A program made the translations under genes and the position numbers. Source: Lewinella sp041392765 (GTDB taxonomy: Bacteria; Bacteroidota; Bacteroidia; Chitinophagales; Saprospiraceae). Taken from it: DNA of 64,000 nucleotides. The notes beneath the pieces are model-generated. The model did no database searches, was not told the origin of the DNA, and saw only the letters and a list, made by a program, of their open reading frames with translations. Below are positions 1 through 8,205 of this stretch, piece by piece. Where the stretch lies: NCBI GenBank assembly GCA_041392765.1, contig JAWKLL010000025.1:15889-79888 (forward strand), given 5' to 3'. The number at the start of each line of letters is the position of its first letter. Position 1 is the stretch's first letter.

Positions 1-574
1 ACCCTCGGGGCCAATGCAAATACAGACATCTTTCCCGGCTTCACACGTATGGATAAGCTCACTGCGTTGGTCGTCGGTACACCAGCCTATGTAACGCTGT
101 GGCACGGCGGTTGTTTGCGCCAGCAATGTTTTTAGCGGGGTCATAGGGTGTAGTTGTGGCAGCCACGCTTGCAAACTCTGCTTCATGGCCGATACCAGCA
201 CCTTTTCATAGCGGTCATTGCGAATTTTGGGGCGCTCGGTTCGTTTGCACTCAAGGGGATATATTTCATCCACCCCAATTTCCACCGCTTTTTCCAAAAA
301 CCACTCGAAGCGCTCATTGCTTTTCGTGGGCGACACTGCCATGATGAGGCGATAAGGGGTGCGGTGGTTTTCTTGCCGTAGCAGTGTGGCTTCTATGGTA
401 CATTCGCGCTTATTGGCATCGACGATAATACCTTCGTACCAACCGCCCTTACCATCTACCAAGTCGATACGGTCGCCGGGGCGTTTACGCAATACTTGCA
501 GGGCGTGACGTGCTTCTTCGTCGAGGCAAGGCCGAGATGCCGGGTTGGATCGTTGGATGATAAAATAATTGCAT
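1..574 (-). CDS. rsmE: 16S rRNA m3U1498 methyltransferase RsmE (partial, frameshifted)
   Basis: RsmE methylates N3 of U1498 in 16S rRNA using S-adenosylmethionine. The gene runs off the left edge of the window. Reading the minus strand, the start is MQLFYHPTIQPG at 574. The middle holds a typical RsmE segment, AVSPTKSNERFEWFLEKAVE, followed by CKRTERPKIRNDRYEKV and SAMKQS. The last visible residues are CIGPEG, the beginning of the SAM-binding SPOUT knot motif. About the first 16 codons are in a different frame from the rest: the frame changes near positions 522-528, just before LDEEARHALQVLRKR. This is probably a one-base sequencing error. The family is recognised with confidence; only the knot and C-terminus are missing. 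Confidence 0.85.
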
Positions 575-629
575 GACTGCAAAGGTAGAAAATAGGATAC
601 AAATCTGAAAAGACTTAGGGACGGGAAAA

Positions 630-735
630 AATAAGTGATCCCATTTTTGGCTTGGCTTTATGCACTAAGCGAAGGAACACTTGCACAAAGCGTGTGTATA
701 AAGACAAGCCTTCAGAAAAAAGGGGATCAGTTATT
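630..735. repeat. Long imperfect palindrome (about 106 bp)
   Basis: The left arm (630-648, AATAAGTGATCCCATTTTT) pairs with the right arm (717-735) with about two mismatches. A second inner stem pairs TTGGCTTTATGCAC with GTGTATAAAGACAA. The whole could fold as one long hairpin. No coding capacity is evident. It may be a non-autonomous MITE-like element or an RNA hairpin; I cannot tell which. Confidence 0.55.
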
Positions 736-788
736 TCCGTCAAATTACTTGGCCATACGGTGAATGTAATAAGATAGAAAGTTTTTAG

Positions 789-934
789 GTTCTTTGACAA
801 ATCTAGTGGTAGTACTGGGCTAGCGATGTGCAGCAGTGGCAGCTTTTAGCTGACAGACCCGGGTTTAGGTAGAGCGAATAGCGAGCTGCGAAACGTAGCG
901 ACGAAAGTAGCTTCCACTAAAAAAGTCAAAGAAC
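789..934. repeat. TTCTTTGAC-terminal inverted-repeat element, copy A
   Basis: The element begins GTTCTTTGACAA (789-800), followed by a GTGG a few bases in, and ends with CCAC and GTCAAAGAAC (925-934). The same outer motif bounds the element at 2559-2746. The interiors of the two differ in length and sequence, so the ends are what they share. Confidence 0.55.
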
Positions 935-979
935 TAGTTTTTATACAAAACAGAAAGCCAATATTCGTGCTAAAACCAA

Positions 980-987
980 TACCTTTG
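980..987 (+). promoter_or_regulatory. Bacteroidota -7 box (TACCTTTG) upstream of rseP
   Basis: The box matches the TAnnTTTG consensus of the Bacteroidota primary sigma factor and lies 117 bp before the rseP start. I do not see a good -33 TTTG at the usual spacing, so the call is moderate. Confidence 0.4.
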
Positions 988-1103
988 CCCGCCTCAACAA
1001 CCTTTGCTTTGGAAAGGGTGTTAGAGTATGTCAAAATTACGTCAATTGGCTAAGTTTCGTTTTTCCAAAATTAGTGAGCCTAAATTGTTGAATCGATTAT
1101 AAT

Positions 1104-2444
1104 ATGGATATACTTATCATGGCAGGGCAGTTGATGCTCAGCCTTTCAATTTTGATTGTATTGCACGAGGGCGGGCACTTCTTACCCGCTCGTTGGTTCA
1201 AAACCCGTGTAGAGAAATTCTACCTGTTTTTTGATCCGGGTTTTGCTTTGTTGAAGAAAAAAATCGGAGAAACCGAGTATGGTATCGGCTGGTTGCCATT
1301 AGGAGGCTATGTGAAGATCAGTGGCATGATAGACGAAAGTTTCGACAAGGAACAAATGGCTGGTGAGCCTCAGCCTTGGGAGTTTCGCAGCAAACCAGCC
1401 TGGCAGCGGCTTATCATTATGTTGGGAGGCGTAACGGTCAACTTTATCCTAGGGTTGTTCATCTTTAGCATGGTGCTTTGGTACTATGGCCAAGAGTATA
1501 TTCCCAGCGAAAACCTCAAGTACGGTATTGCAGTGGATTCCATAGGTAGAGAAATCGGGCTTCGCGACGGTGACGATATTCTTTCCATCAATGGAGCACC
1601 TTTTGAAAAATTCAACAACCGCACCCTTTTAAGGGAGATTGTCATCAATAACGCCAAGACCATGCGTGTTCGTAGGGATGGTCAGGAAATGGACATCGCC
1701 ATAGACGAGCGTTTTGTGGGGATACTCAGCAGCCGAGAGAATAAGGGCGTTCAGCTTTTCGTGCCACGCGTGCCTTTTGTAGCGGCTGGTTTTTCCAAAA
1801 CTTCTCCCGCTAAATCCGCTGGGTTGTTGGAAAAAGATAGCATCATTGCGTTGAATGGGGTTACAACTCCTTATTTCTCTGATTTTGTGCAGGAAATAAA
1901 AGCTTTCCCCGACCAAGATGTTGTAGTGACGGTAGCTAGGGGAGGCACAACTAAGGATATTACCATTCATACCACACCCGAAGGAAAGATTGGTGTGGCC
2001 ACTGCCGACCCCTCTTATTTCTTTGGCACCAAGCGACAAGAATATTCTTTCGCAGCAGCTATCCCAGCAGGTGTAACCCTAGGTTGGAATACCCTCGCCG
2101 ATCAATTGAAAGCGTTTGGGCAGATGTTTAGGGGCAAAATTAAAGCCACTGAAAGCCTAGGAGGCTTTGCGTCTATTGGTAGCATGTTTGGTGCCGAATG
2201 GGTTTGGGAGCGTTTTTGGACGATGACAGCGGTGTTATCGCTCATTCTTGCCTTTATGAACCTACTACCTATTCCAGCCTTAGATGGTGGCCACGTCATG
2301 TTCTTGCTGTACGAAGTAATTTCCGGACGTAAGCCTAGCGATAAGTTCATGGAGTACGCCACGATCATTGGTTTCGTTATTGTCATAGGATTGGTGCTTT
2401 TTGCCAATGGGTTGGATATCAAGCATTTCCTTTTTGATAAGTAA
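1104..2444 (+). CDS. rseP: RIP metalloprotease RseP (site-2 protease, M50 family)
   Basis: This is an inner-membrane zinc protease that cleaves transmembrane substrates such as anti-sigma factors and signal-peptide remnants. The zinc motif HEGGH is at residues 21-25 inside the first membrane helix. The GGYVKISGM segment is typical of the family. Two PDZ-like segments occupy the middle, around residues 125-320. The second catalytic region, NLLPIPALDGGH, is near residue 390 in a C-terminal membrane helix. The length of 446 residues fits Bacteroidota RseP proteins. The reading frame is intact. A strong hairpin terminator follows at 2501-2538. In many Bacteroidota dxr lies upstream of rseP; here the upstream space is only repeats. 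Confidence 0.95.
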   Translation: MDILIMAGQLMLSLSILIVLHEGGHFLPARWFKTRVEKFYLFFDPGFALLKKKIGETEYGIGWLPLGGYVKISGMIDESFDKEQMAGEPQPWEFRSKPAWQRLIIMLGGVTVNFILGLFIFSMVLWYYGQEYIPSENLKYGIAVDSIGREIGLRDGDDILSINGAPFEKFNNRTLLREIVINNAKTMRVRRDGQEMDIAIDERFVGILSSRENKGVQLFVPRVPFVAAGFSKTSPAKSAGLLEKDSIIALNGVTTPYFSDFVQEIKAFPDQDVVVTVARGGTTKDITIHTTPEGKIGVATADPSYFFGTKRQEYSFAAAIPAGVTLGWNTLADQLKAFGQMFRGKIKATESLGGFASIGSMFGAEWVWERFWTMTAVLSLILAFMNLLPIPALDGGHVMFLLYEVISGRKPSDKFMEYATIIGFVIVIGLVLFANGLDIKHFLFDK

Positions 2445-2500
2445 TACAACGGGAATACTATTGTCTTGGAAGGGGGTGCTTGCGCCTTCTCCATAAAAAA

Positions 2501-2538
2501 ACGCCCCGAACATCATCAAACGATGACGTTCGGGGCGT
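2501..2538. terminator. Rho-independent, probably bidirectional terminator
   Basis: ACGCCCCGAAC pairs with GTTCGGGGCGT around an inner CATC/GATG stem with an AAAC loop. An A-run precedes it on the plus strand, which serves as a T-run for the minus strand. Confidence 0.85.
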
Positions 2539-2558
2539 TCCTGTATGAAAGACTATTA

Positions 2559-2746
2559 GTTCTTTGACAATTCCTGTGGTGAGCCTCCCTACGGGCGCTA
2601 CGTTCCACAGCTCTCTAGGCTGAGCCTAGATCGGCCAGCTTCCTACGGTCGCTGTCTGTCCGCTATCGCGGCCACTGTTGCATAACTTGTCTCGGCCTTT
2701 TGCCGAGATCGCTAGGCCAAAGATTCCACACTTTTTGTCAAAGAAC
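2559..2746. repeat. TTCTTTGAC-terminal inverted-repeat element, copy B
   Basis: The termini are GTTCTTTGACAA (2559-2570) and TTGTCAAAGAAC (2735-2746), a perfect 12-bp inverted repeat, with CTGTGG and CCACA just inside. The interior contains several small GC-rich stems (for example TCTCGGCC..GGCCGAGA-like pairs) and could fold into a multi-branched structure. No ORF fills it. It shares its ends with 789-934. Confidence 0.6.
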
Positions 2747-2757
2747 CAAACTATTGA

Positions 2758-4307
2758 TTAATCCCGAACCAATTGGAAATCGGTACGACGGTTGCGGGCG
2801 CGCCCACTATCCGTATTGTTGCTATCTACTGGTTTGTCGGGACCGTTGCCTACTACGATGAGGCGGTTAGGCGACATGCCGTGCTCTTTAATCAAGTAAT
2901 TGGCTACAGATTGTGCACGACGCTCGGAAAGGGCAATATTACTGAGTCCTGAGCCTACATTGTCTGTGTTGCCTTCTATGCGGATACGGGCATTGGCAAA
3001 CGCTTTGGCAATCTCCACAAATTCTTTATCAATGATGTATTTGGCGTTCTCATCCAGGTGTGTTCTCCCGTACGGAAGCTAATACTAACGGGCTTGGAAG
3101 CGATGGCTTCTAAGTTTTTGGCTTGGCTTTCTTCTACTTTTGCAAAAGATTTATCGGCTTCTGCCACGTCTGAGGCACCGCTCAAACTCGTTCGCTGAAC
3201 CAAGGAGGGTACCGCTATTTGCCGCCAATCAGGTAGCGAGCCTTCTATTACGCCCAATTTGCCATACTCTGCTCCCATTCTGCGATAGAGGGCAGCACCC
3301 GTTACACCATTGAAGGACGTATTCAGCCCAAAGAAATTCTGGTTGTCGCCGTGGGTAACTAAGCGCACGTTATTGATAGCGGCAACCGCATCCGCTTCAG
3401 GTATGCCTAAGCCTTCAGACAATATCTTGGCGGCCTTGTTTTTGGCGCTGCCACTGCTGTTAATTTCTGCTGCACCTCGCATCCAGCCTTCGTATAGTTT
3501 CTGGAGTTTGTCGCGGTTGGCATCCACATATTCGCGTTTGGCAAAGAAGATATCCGCAATGATATTGGAAGCAGAACGAGTGCTTTCCAATACACGCGAT
3601 CCGGGTACGGCGCGCAGCGATAATTCGTCATCGGGGCTCCATACCACCGCAGCATCTACTTGTTGGCTCTTGAAAGCCGCCGCCGCATCAATCGCTGAGG
3701 CTTGCTTTACAACCTCTACATCATTGATACTCAATCCGCCTGCATCAAGCAACCAGATTAGGAAAGAGTGAGAAGGTGTTAACTCTGCCACGGCAATCTT
3801 TTTTCCTTTCAAGTCCGCTACGGAGTTGATACCACGGCGTACTACGATGGCATCGCCCCCCCGCGACCAATCTGATTGGAAAACTACCACAGGATTGAAA
3901 GCCGCCAAACCCGGTTGGATAGTAGGGAACGCATCAATGGTGTACCAGTGCAAATCTAAATCTCCGGCTTTCCAAGCGTTGAGCGATGCGTTTACATCGT
4001 CATTGAGTACAAACTCTACGTCAATGCCGTACTCTTTGGAGAATCTGGAAGCTTCGCTGGCGGCGAAACCTTCGTTGAAATACTGGCCACCTGCATATCC
4101 GCCCCAAGTAACGACACCTATGCGGATGGCATCTCCTTTGCGGGATGACGAGGAAGAAGTATTGTTGTCCGATTTAAAAATACCCCCGTTGGCATCGGTC
4201 TTGTCGCCAATCATGCCGGAGTTGACTGCATACCGCAGCCCAAAGACTGCTGCGCCTACAACGAGGAACACAATGAGCAGTTTTGAAAAGGTGGTTAATC
4301 TTGCCAT
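2758..4307 (-). CDS. Substrate-binding protein fused to OmpA peptidoglycan-binding domain (one frameshift)
   Basis: The N-terminus has one membrane anchor (LLIVFLVVGAAVFGLRYAV) and a short Ser/Asn-rich linker. Residues about 60-370 are an ABC-type periplasmic binding fold of the phosphate/NMT1 kind: IRIGVVTWGGYAGGQYFNEGF, DLDLHWYTIDAFPT, then ADLKGKKIAVAELTPSHSFL. A C-terminal OmpA-like domain follows (NTDNVGSGLSNIALSERRA, GRARNRRTDFQL), which normally binds peptidoglycan. The frame changes near 3058-3063, just after SFRTGE; one base is probably missing. No permease or ATPase genes are next to it, so a sensory or scaffold role tied to the cell wall is possible. The substrate is unknown. A good TTTG-N20-TAGCTTTG promoter lies upstream. 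Confidence 0.8.
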
Positions 4308-4485
4308 TTTTATATCTGGTGTTTGAAAATGATGAACAAAATGGATTGAATCGCGGGATGAATATGAGCAGTTCTTTTATTAGGTTTACCCAAAAAGTAC
4401 TGCGTTAAACGCATAGTTGAATTTATTAAATGACTGGTTGATAGCCCTTTAAATCAAACAACATGGTTTATCTGCCAGCAAGTTA

Positions 4486-4517
4486 CAAAGCTACACATTA
4501 GCATCCAAGATGCCAAA
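4486..4517 (-). promoter_or_regulatory. Bacteroidota sigma promoter, TTTG-N20-TAGCTTTG
   Basis: Reading the minus strand, a -33 TTTG (4517-4514) is followed by 20 bases and TAGCTTTG (4493-4486). This is an excellent match to the Bacteroidota primary promoter. It lies about 180 bp upstream of the start at 4307. Confidence 0.65.
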
Positions 4518-4598
4518 CGCCGATGGCTTAACCTTGTTGTAATCACCAATCCATAAAACGACAAATATCCTAAAAGTCTAGATGTAGGTAGCTAAAAT

Positions 4599-4632
4599 GC
4601 CGTCCTTCGCCTGCGAGCAGGTTCCGGACGGC
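4599..4632 (-). terminator. Terminator of the TonB receptor gene
   Basis: GCCGTCC (4599-4605) pairs with GGACGGC (4626-4632) and an inner CCTGC/GCAGG stem stacks on it. On the minus strand the hairpin is followed by ATTTT. Confidence 0.7.
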
Positions 4633-4676
4633 GTCAGAAGGGCATAAGACCATAAGTAGATGGCCTTGTATTTTAA

Positions 4677-6967
4677 TTAGAAAGTGTAATCCAAACGCAG
4701 CGTAATATTCCTCGGTGCTTCCAACAAGGCGGGGCGTATGGTATATTCTTCGTTGAGGATGTTACCCATGATGAAAGTAGCCTTCAAATGTTCGTTGGGT
4801 GTGAACGCCAAGCGCACATTGTGCACCCAGTTACCGCCGGGGTTGTCGATTCGCCACTGGTTTAGCCCAGGGATGATGAGCAGGAACAGCGCATCCAAGG
4901 CTTCCAATTTCGAGTTGTAGAACGATTCTGCTCCTATACGCCATTTACCTAAGGTTACTTCTCCATCGAATTTAAAAGTAGAGCGGAAACGGTATTTCAA
5001 CACATTGTCGGGATTGGAGGAGTTGATGGCATTGCGATAAGCAACGGTGCCAAAATCTGCATTTCTATCGAAAGACTAAATCGTGGGTCAATGCGGGTAT
5101 AGCCTGTGAGTAATTGAAACGGAACGCGCCCAATTCTGCCTCTTCCAGCTAAGGTGATTTCTAAGCCTTGTATCAAGGTACTGCCTATGTTTTGCGATTG
5201 AAACCCGCTGCCTGTCCAGTTGAACTCTATCATATTATCATACCGCATATAGAAGGCGGTGATGTCTGCGAAACCTTCAAAACCGCCAAATCGGTATCCC
5301 TGTTTGATGCCTATTTCTGTTGACCACCCCGTTTCGGAGCCTAGGTCCGGGCTGGGTTGTACAAAAAATCCTCCTGCATCGGTAAAGATGAACTTTTCGG
5401 CAATGGTGGGGTAGCGGTAGCCCTGTCCCCAACTGGCGCGAAGATAAGTGGCTTTGAAAGGTTGGTAATTCATGCCAATTCGGAACACTGGCAAGCTTTC
5501 CGTCTCTTCCGAGGGGTTCACTTGGCGAGCTACATTGTTGAGCACATACTCAAACCCTGGGTTATTCAGCACGTTGTGTTCGTATCGGAACCCTGCGGAA
5601 ATATTGAGATTGTCAAAAAACTGCTTATCCATTTGCAGATAGCCCGCATAGTTCTGAGAGGTAAAGGTGGTGTCTCCGTATAGTTCTGCTTCCACTTTTG
5701 TGCCACTGGCTACCAAGCCGGAAGTAATGACCAAATTGGCGGATTCAAATTTTTTCTGGAATTGGTATTCGGCAAAATAAAGGTTGGAGCGATTGCTCTG
5801 GTTGCGGTCATTGTCGTTATCCACGCTGTAAAAACGCCCCTGAAAGCGGTGTCTATTATCGTTTTTGTCGTAGTAAGTTACCGTGGGGTCAAGGTTGTAG
5901 CGAAATCTTTTTCGCGTGGACAGCGTAGAGGTATCCCCCTCGTAAGCGGTGTTAATACCCGACCAGTAAAAATATGCCCCGCTTTCACCCGCGTTGAAAT
6001 TACCTGCCAAACCGTAGGTGAGCCTATCGGATGCCCGGCGGCGTACATTGAAGTTGGCGCGCCCAAATTGGCGGTACACATCCTTGCGATAGCTTTGGTC
6101 GTTGAGGTAGTACCCTCCCAGTACGAGGTCTGTTTTTTCAAAACGCTGTCGGTGGCTCAGGCTGGCACCGATGCTCATGGGGGGCGTATCCCACCATTTG
6201 AGTTCCTCCCGTTCCGGCGTTAAGTGCATGGTAGAAAAAACGGAGGCTTTCGTAATGGGGGTGGTGGTGGCGTAAGCGGTGCGTACATTTACGACTCCAT
6301 TCAGGGCAGAGGAGCCGTACAGTGCGGAGGATGCGCCTTTCACCACCTCAACTTGCTGTATAACTTCAAGCGGTACATCATCCCATTGTGGGAAACCGGC
6401 ATCTGCTTGCAAAATCGGCACATCATCCATCAGCAACAACACCCTGCTGCCGGCTCCTTGGCTATAGCCCGAGCCGCCGCGAATATTTGCTTGCCCATCA
6501 ATGACGGTGACACCCGGCACTTTTTGCAAAGCATCATCCAAGGTGAGTTTACTGGTACTTTCTATGAGGTCGGGGCGTAGTATTTCCAATGAAACGGTTA
6601 CTTCACCTAATGGCTTTTCAAATTTGGTACTACTCACCGTGGCCGTGTTCAGCAGCGTAGCTTCTTCCGACAGAGATAAGTTTAGTACAAGCAATTCATT
6701 AGCAGCGAGTTGAACATCTTTCGTTTCAGTTGTATAACCTAAATACCTCACAGCAATGGTATAGCTGCCCGGCGAGAGTGCCAACTCATAGCTACCATCG
6801 TAGTCGGTAAGCGTACCATTATCGCCTGTTTGTACGGTGGCTGAAATCAAGGGTTCACCATTAGCGGCATCTGTGATGGTTCCCTTCAACGTGGCTGTTT
6901 GTGCAAAAGCAAAAACGGCGGTGCAACAAGTACACCACAAAAGAAAAAATCGTGCGTAATGCAACAT
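4677..6967 (-). CDS. TonB-dependent outer-membrane receptor (one frameshift)
   Basis: An outer-membrane beta-barrel importer driven by TonB; the substrate is unknown. A signal peptide (FFLLWCTCCTAVFAFAQ) precedes a CarboxypepD_reg-like domain (residues about 24-110, ATLKGTITDAANGEPLISATV). The plug domain runs about 120-230 (ALQKVPGVTVIDGQANIRGG, VEVVKGASSALYGSSALNG). The rest is barrel, ending RLDYTF with the terminal phenylalanine typical of BamA clients. The frame breaks near 5050-5065 between PRFSLS and DRNADFGTVAYRNAINSS, probably a single-base error. Total length is about 760 residues. No SusD partner or other transport gene is adjacent, so this is not a classical polysaccharide-utilisation pair. 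Confidence 0.9.
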
Positions 6968-7182
6968 AGTAGAAGTTTTGACGATTAATTACAATCGAAG
7001 GGAGTTTCCACCTGGTTTAGGAAGGGGTGGGGGAGGAGGGACAGTAGATTTAGTTGCAAAGAAACAGCACGCAATTTATATCGAAATGATCGATTAATAA
7101 CCATTTCTGCATAAATTTTTGTATAATTCTTTCATCTATCATCAAAAATGGCCAATATTGTGGCCGAAACAAACCATTTTTT

Positions 7183-7983
7183 ATGAAGCAATTTTTCCTT
7201 TTACCTTTTTTTGTGATGGCATGGGCATTGGGTGGGCTTACTGCTCAGACGTGTACACCCGACACGATGCTGCCAGATACTGTCATTGTTTCACCGCTGC
7301 CTTATCAGGCTGATTTTCCCGAGCGTGGCTTACAGGATACTGCTTGCGTGGATACTTACTTTGAAACGGTGATTCAGGTTCAAATTCCTGCTACGATTGC
7401 TTTTGGTGGCACCGAGGTTGCCATTCAAAACGTGACGGTGGTGGATCCGGGCATCACGAACCTGCCTGCCTCTTTCAGTTACACCTGCAATCCACCGAAC
7501 TGTGTGTTTTTGCCGGATTCTGTGGGTTGTATCAACGTGTATGGCACGGCTGCCACTGCTGATGTGGGTGTCCATGACTTGAAAATCAATGTGTTGGTGA
7601 ATACGTTCATCGCCCCATTGCCTTTCTCACTGCCCGATGGAACGCTTGTACCCGGCAACTATTACTTCACCGTTCGCGAGGCGGGTGCTGACAATTGTAC
7701 TGTAAATACCACAGAAGTTGTTGAGAATGCGTTCTCATTGCACATCCAGCCTAATCCTTTCAGCGATATGGCCAAGGTATCGGTAGATTTACCAGAAGGT
7801 GGCCAATGGTCTATGCGTTTGTACAATGCTTTAGGCACAGAAGTTCAGTCTGCTACTTTATCATTAGCACAAGGTGCTAACAGTTTCGATTTGAACAGTT
7901 CCAACTTGCCCGTTGGAATGTATGTGTTTACCCTGCAAAAGGGCGCATTAGCTGCCAGTGGCCGCGTTTTGGTACAGCGTTAA
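7183..7983 (+). CDS. Secreted protein with type A T9SS sorting domain
   Basis: A 266-residue exported protein. The signal peptide is MKQFFLLPFFVMAWALGGLTAQ. The middle is a Cys-containing beta-rich region (residues about 23-185) of unknown function, with DTxIV and VVDPGITNLPASF segments. The last 80 residues are a Por secretion (type A) C-terminal domain: LHIQPNPFSDMAKVSVDL, MRLYNALGTEV and LPVGMYVFTLQ. It should therefore cross the outer membrane by the type IX system. The N-terminal part resembles that of the next gene (8206), including the PDTMLPDTV / PDLPVDTIFLS opening and short all-beta modules, so the two may be paralogues in tandem. A terminator follows. Confidence 0.85.
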   Translation: MKQFFLLPFFVMAWALGGLTAQTCTPDTMLPDTVIVSPLPYQADFPERGLQDTACVDTYFETVIQVQIPATIAFGGTEVAIQNVTVVDPGITNLPASFSYTCNPPNCVFLPDSVGCINVYGTAATADVGVHDLKINVLVNTFIAPLPFSLPDGTLVPGNYYFTVREAGADNCTVNTTEVVENAFSLHIQPNPFSDMAKVSVDLPEGGQWSMRLYNALGTEVQSATLSLAQGANSFDLNSSNLPVGMYVFTLQKGALAASGRVLVQR

Positions 7984-8013
7984 TTGTCTTTAGGTAATTG
8001 GAAAAAAACATAT

Positions 8014-8055
8014 ACCGACCCGGAAATGCCCAATGCTCCGGGTCGGTTATTTTCC
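8014..8055 (+). terminator. Rho-independent terminator
   Basis: ACCGACCCGGA (8014-8024) pairs perfectly with TCCGGGTCGGT (8037-8047) and is followed by TATTTT. Confidence 0.85.
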
Positions 8056-8205
8056 AAATTACCATACTTTTTTTCCTTGCCTTTATGTTTTGCAACACCC
8101 ATTCATATTGAATGACCTGCATCTTGCCGCAGTGTCTAAAAACCGAGAAGTACCTCGGATTCTACTGAACTATCTACTTTCTCCGCCCTTAAAACAGTAG
8201 AAACT

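Larger units (their letters stand above)
575..1103. other. Intergenic region packed with inverted repeats
   Basis: No convincing protein gene is present between rsmE (-) and rseP (+). The stretch holds two separate palindromic elements (630-735 and 789-934), a promoter-like TACCTTTG at 980-987, and a GAGTATGTC motif at 1024-1032 that matches the end of the repeat family found at 59.6 and 62 kb. A 24-codon ORF (1028-1102, beginning MSKLRQLAKF) ends one base before the rseP start. It could be a leader peptide or chance. Confidence 0.6.
2445..2757. other. Convergent intergenic region: terminator plus repeat
   Basis: The region between rseP (+) and the substrate-binding/OmpA gene (-) contains a bidirectional terminator at 2501-2538 and the inverted-repeat element at 2559-2746. 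Nothing coding is visible. Confidence 0.7.
4308..4676. other. Intergenic region: promoter and terminator
   Basis: The space between two minus-strand genes holds the promoter of the binding-protein/OmpA gene (4486-4517) and the terminator of the TonB receptor gene (4599-4632). The predicted 5' leader of the downstream gene would be about 170 nt; I see no recognisable riboswitch in it. Confidence 0.6.

Noticed and set aside
615..1034. Two minus-strand ORFs of about 60 codons
   Set aside because: They cross the palindromic elements and have no family resemblance.
4677..6967. SusC/SusD polysaccharide-utilisation pair
   Set aside because: No SusD-like gene or glycoside hydrolase is adjacent to the TonB receptor.
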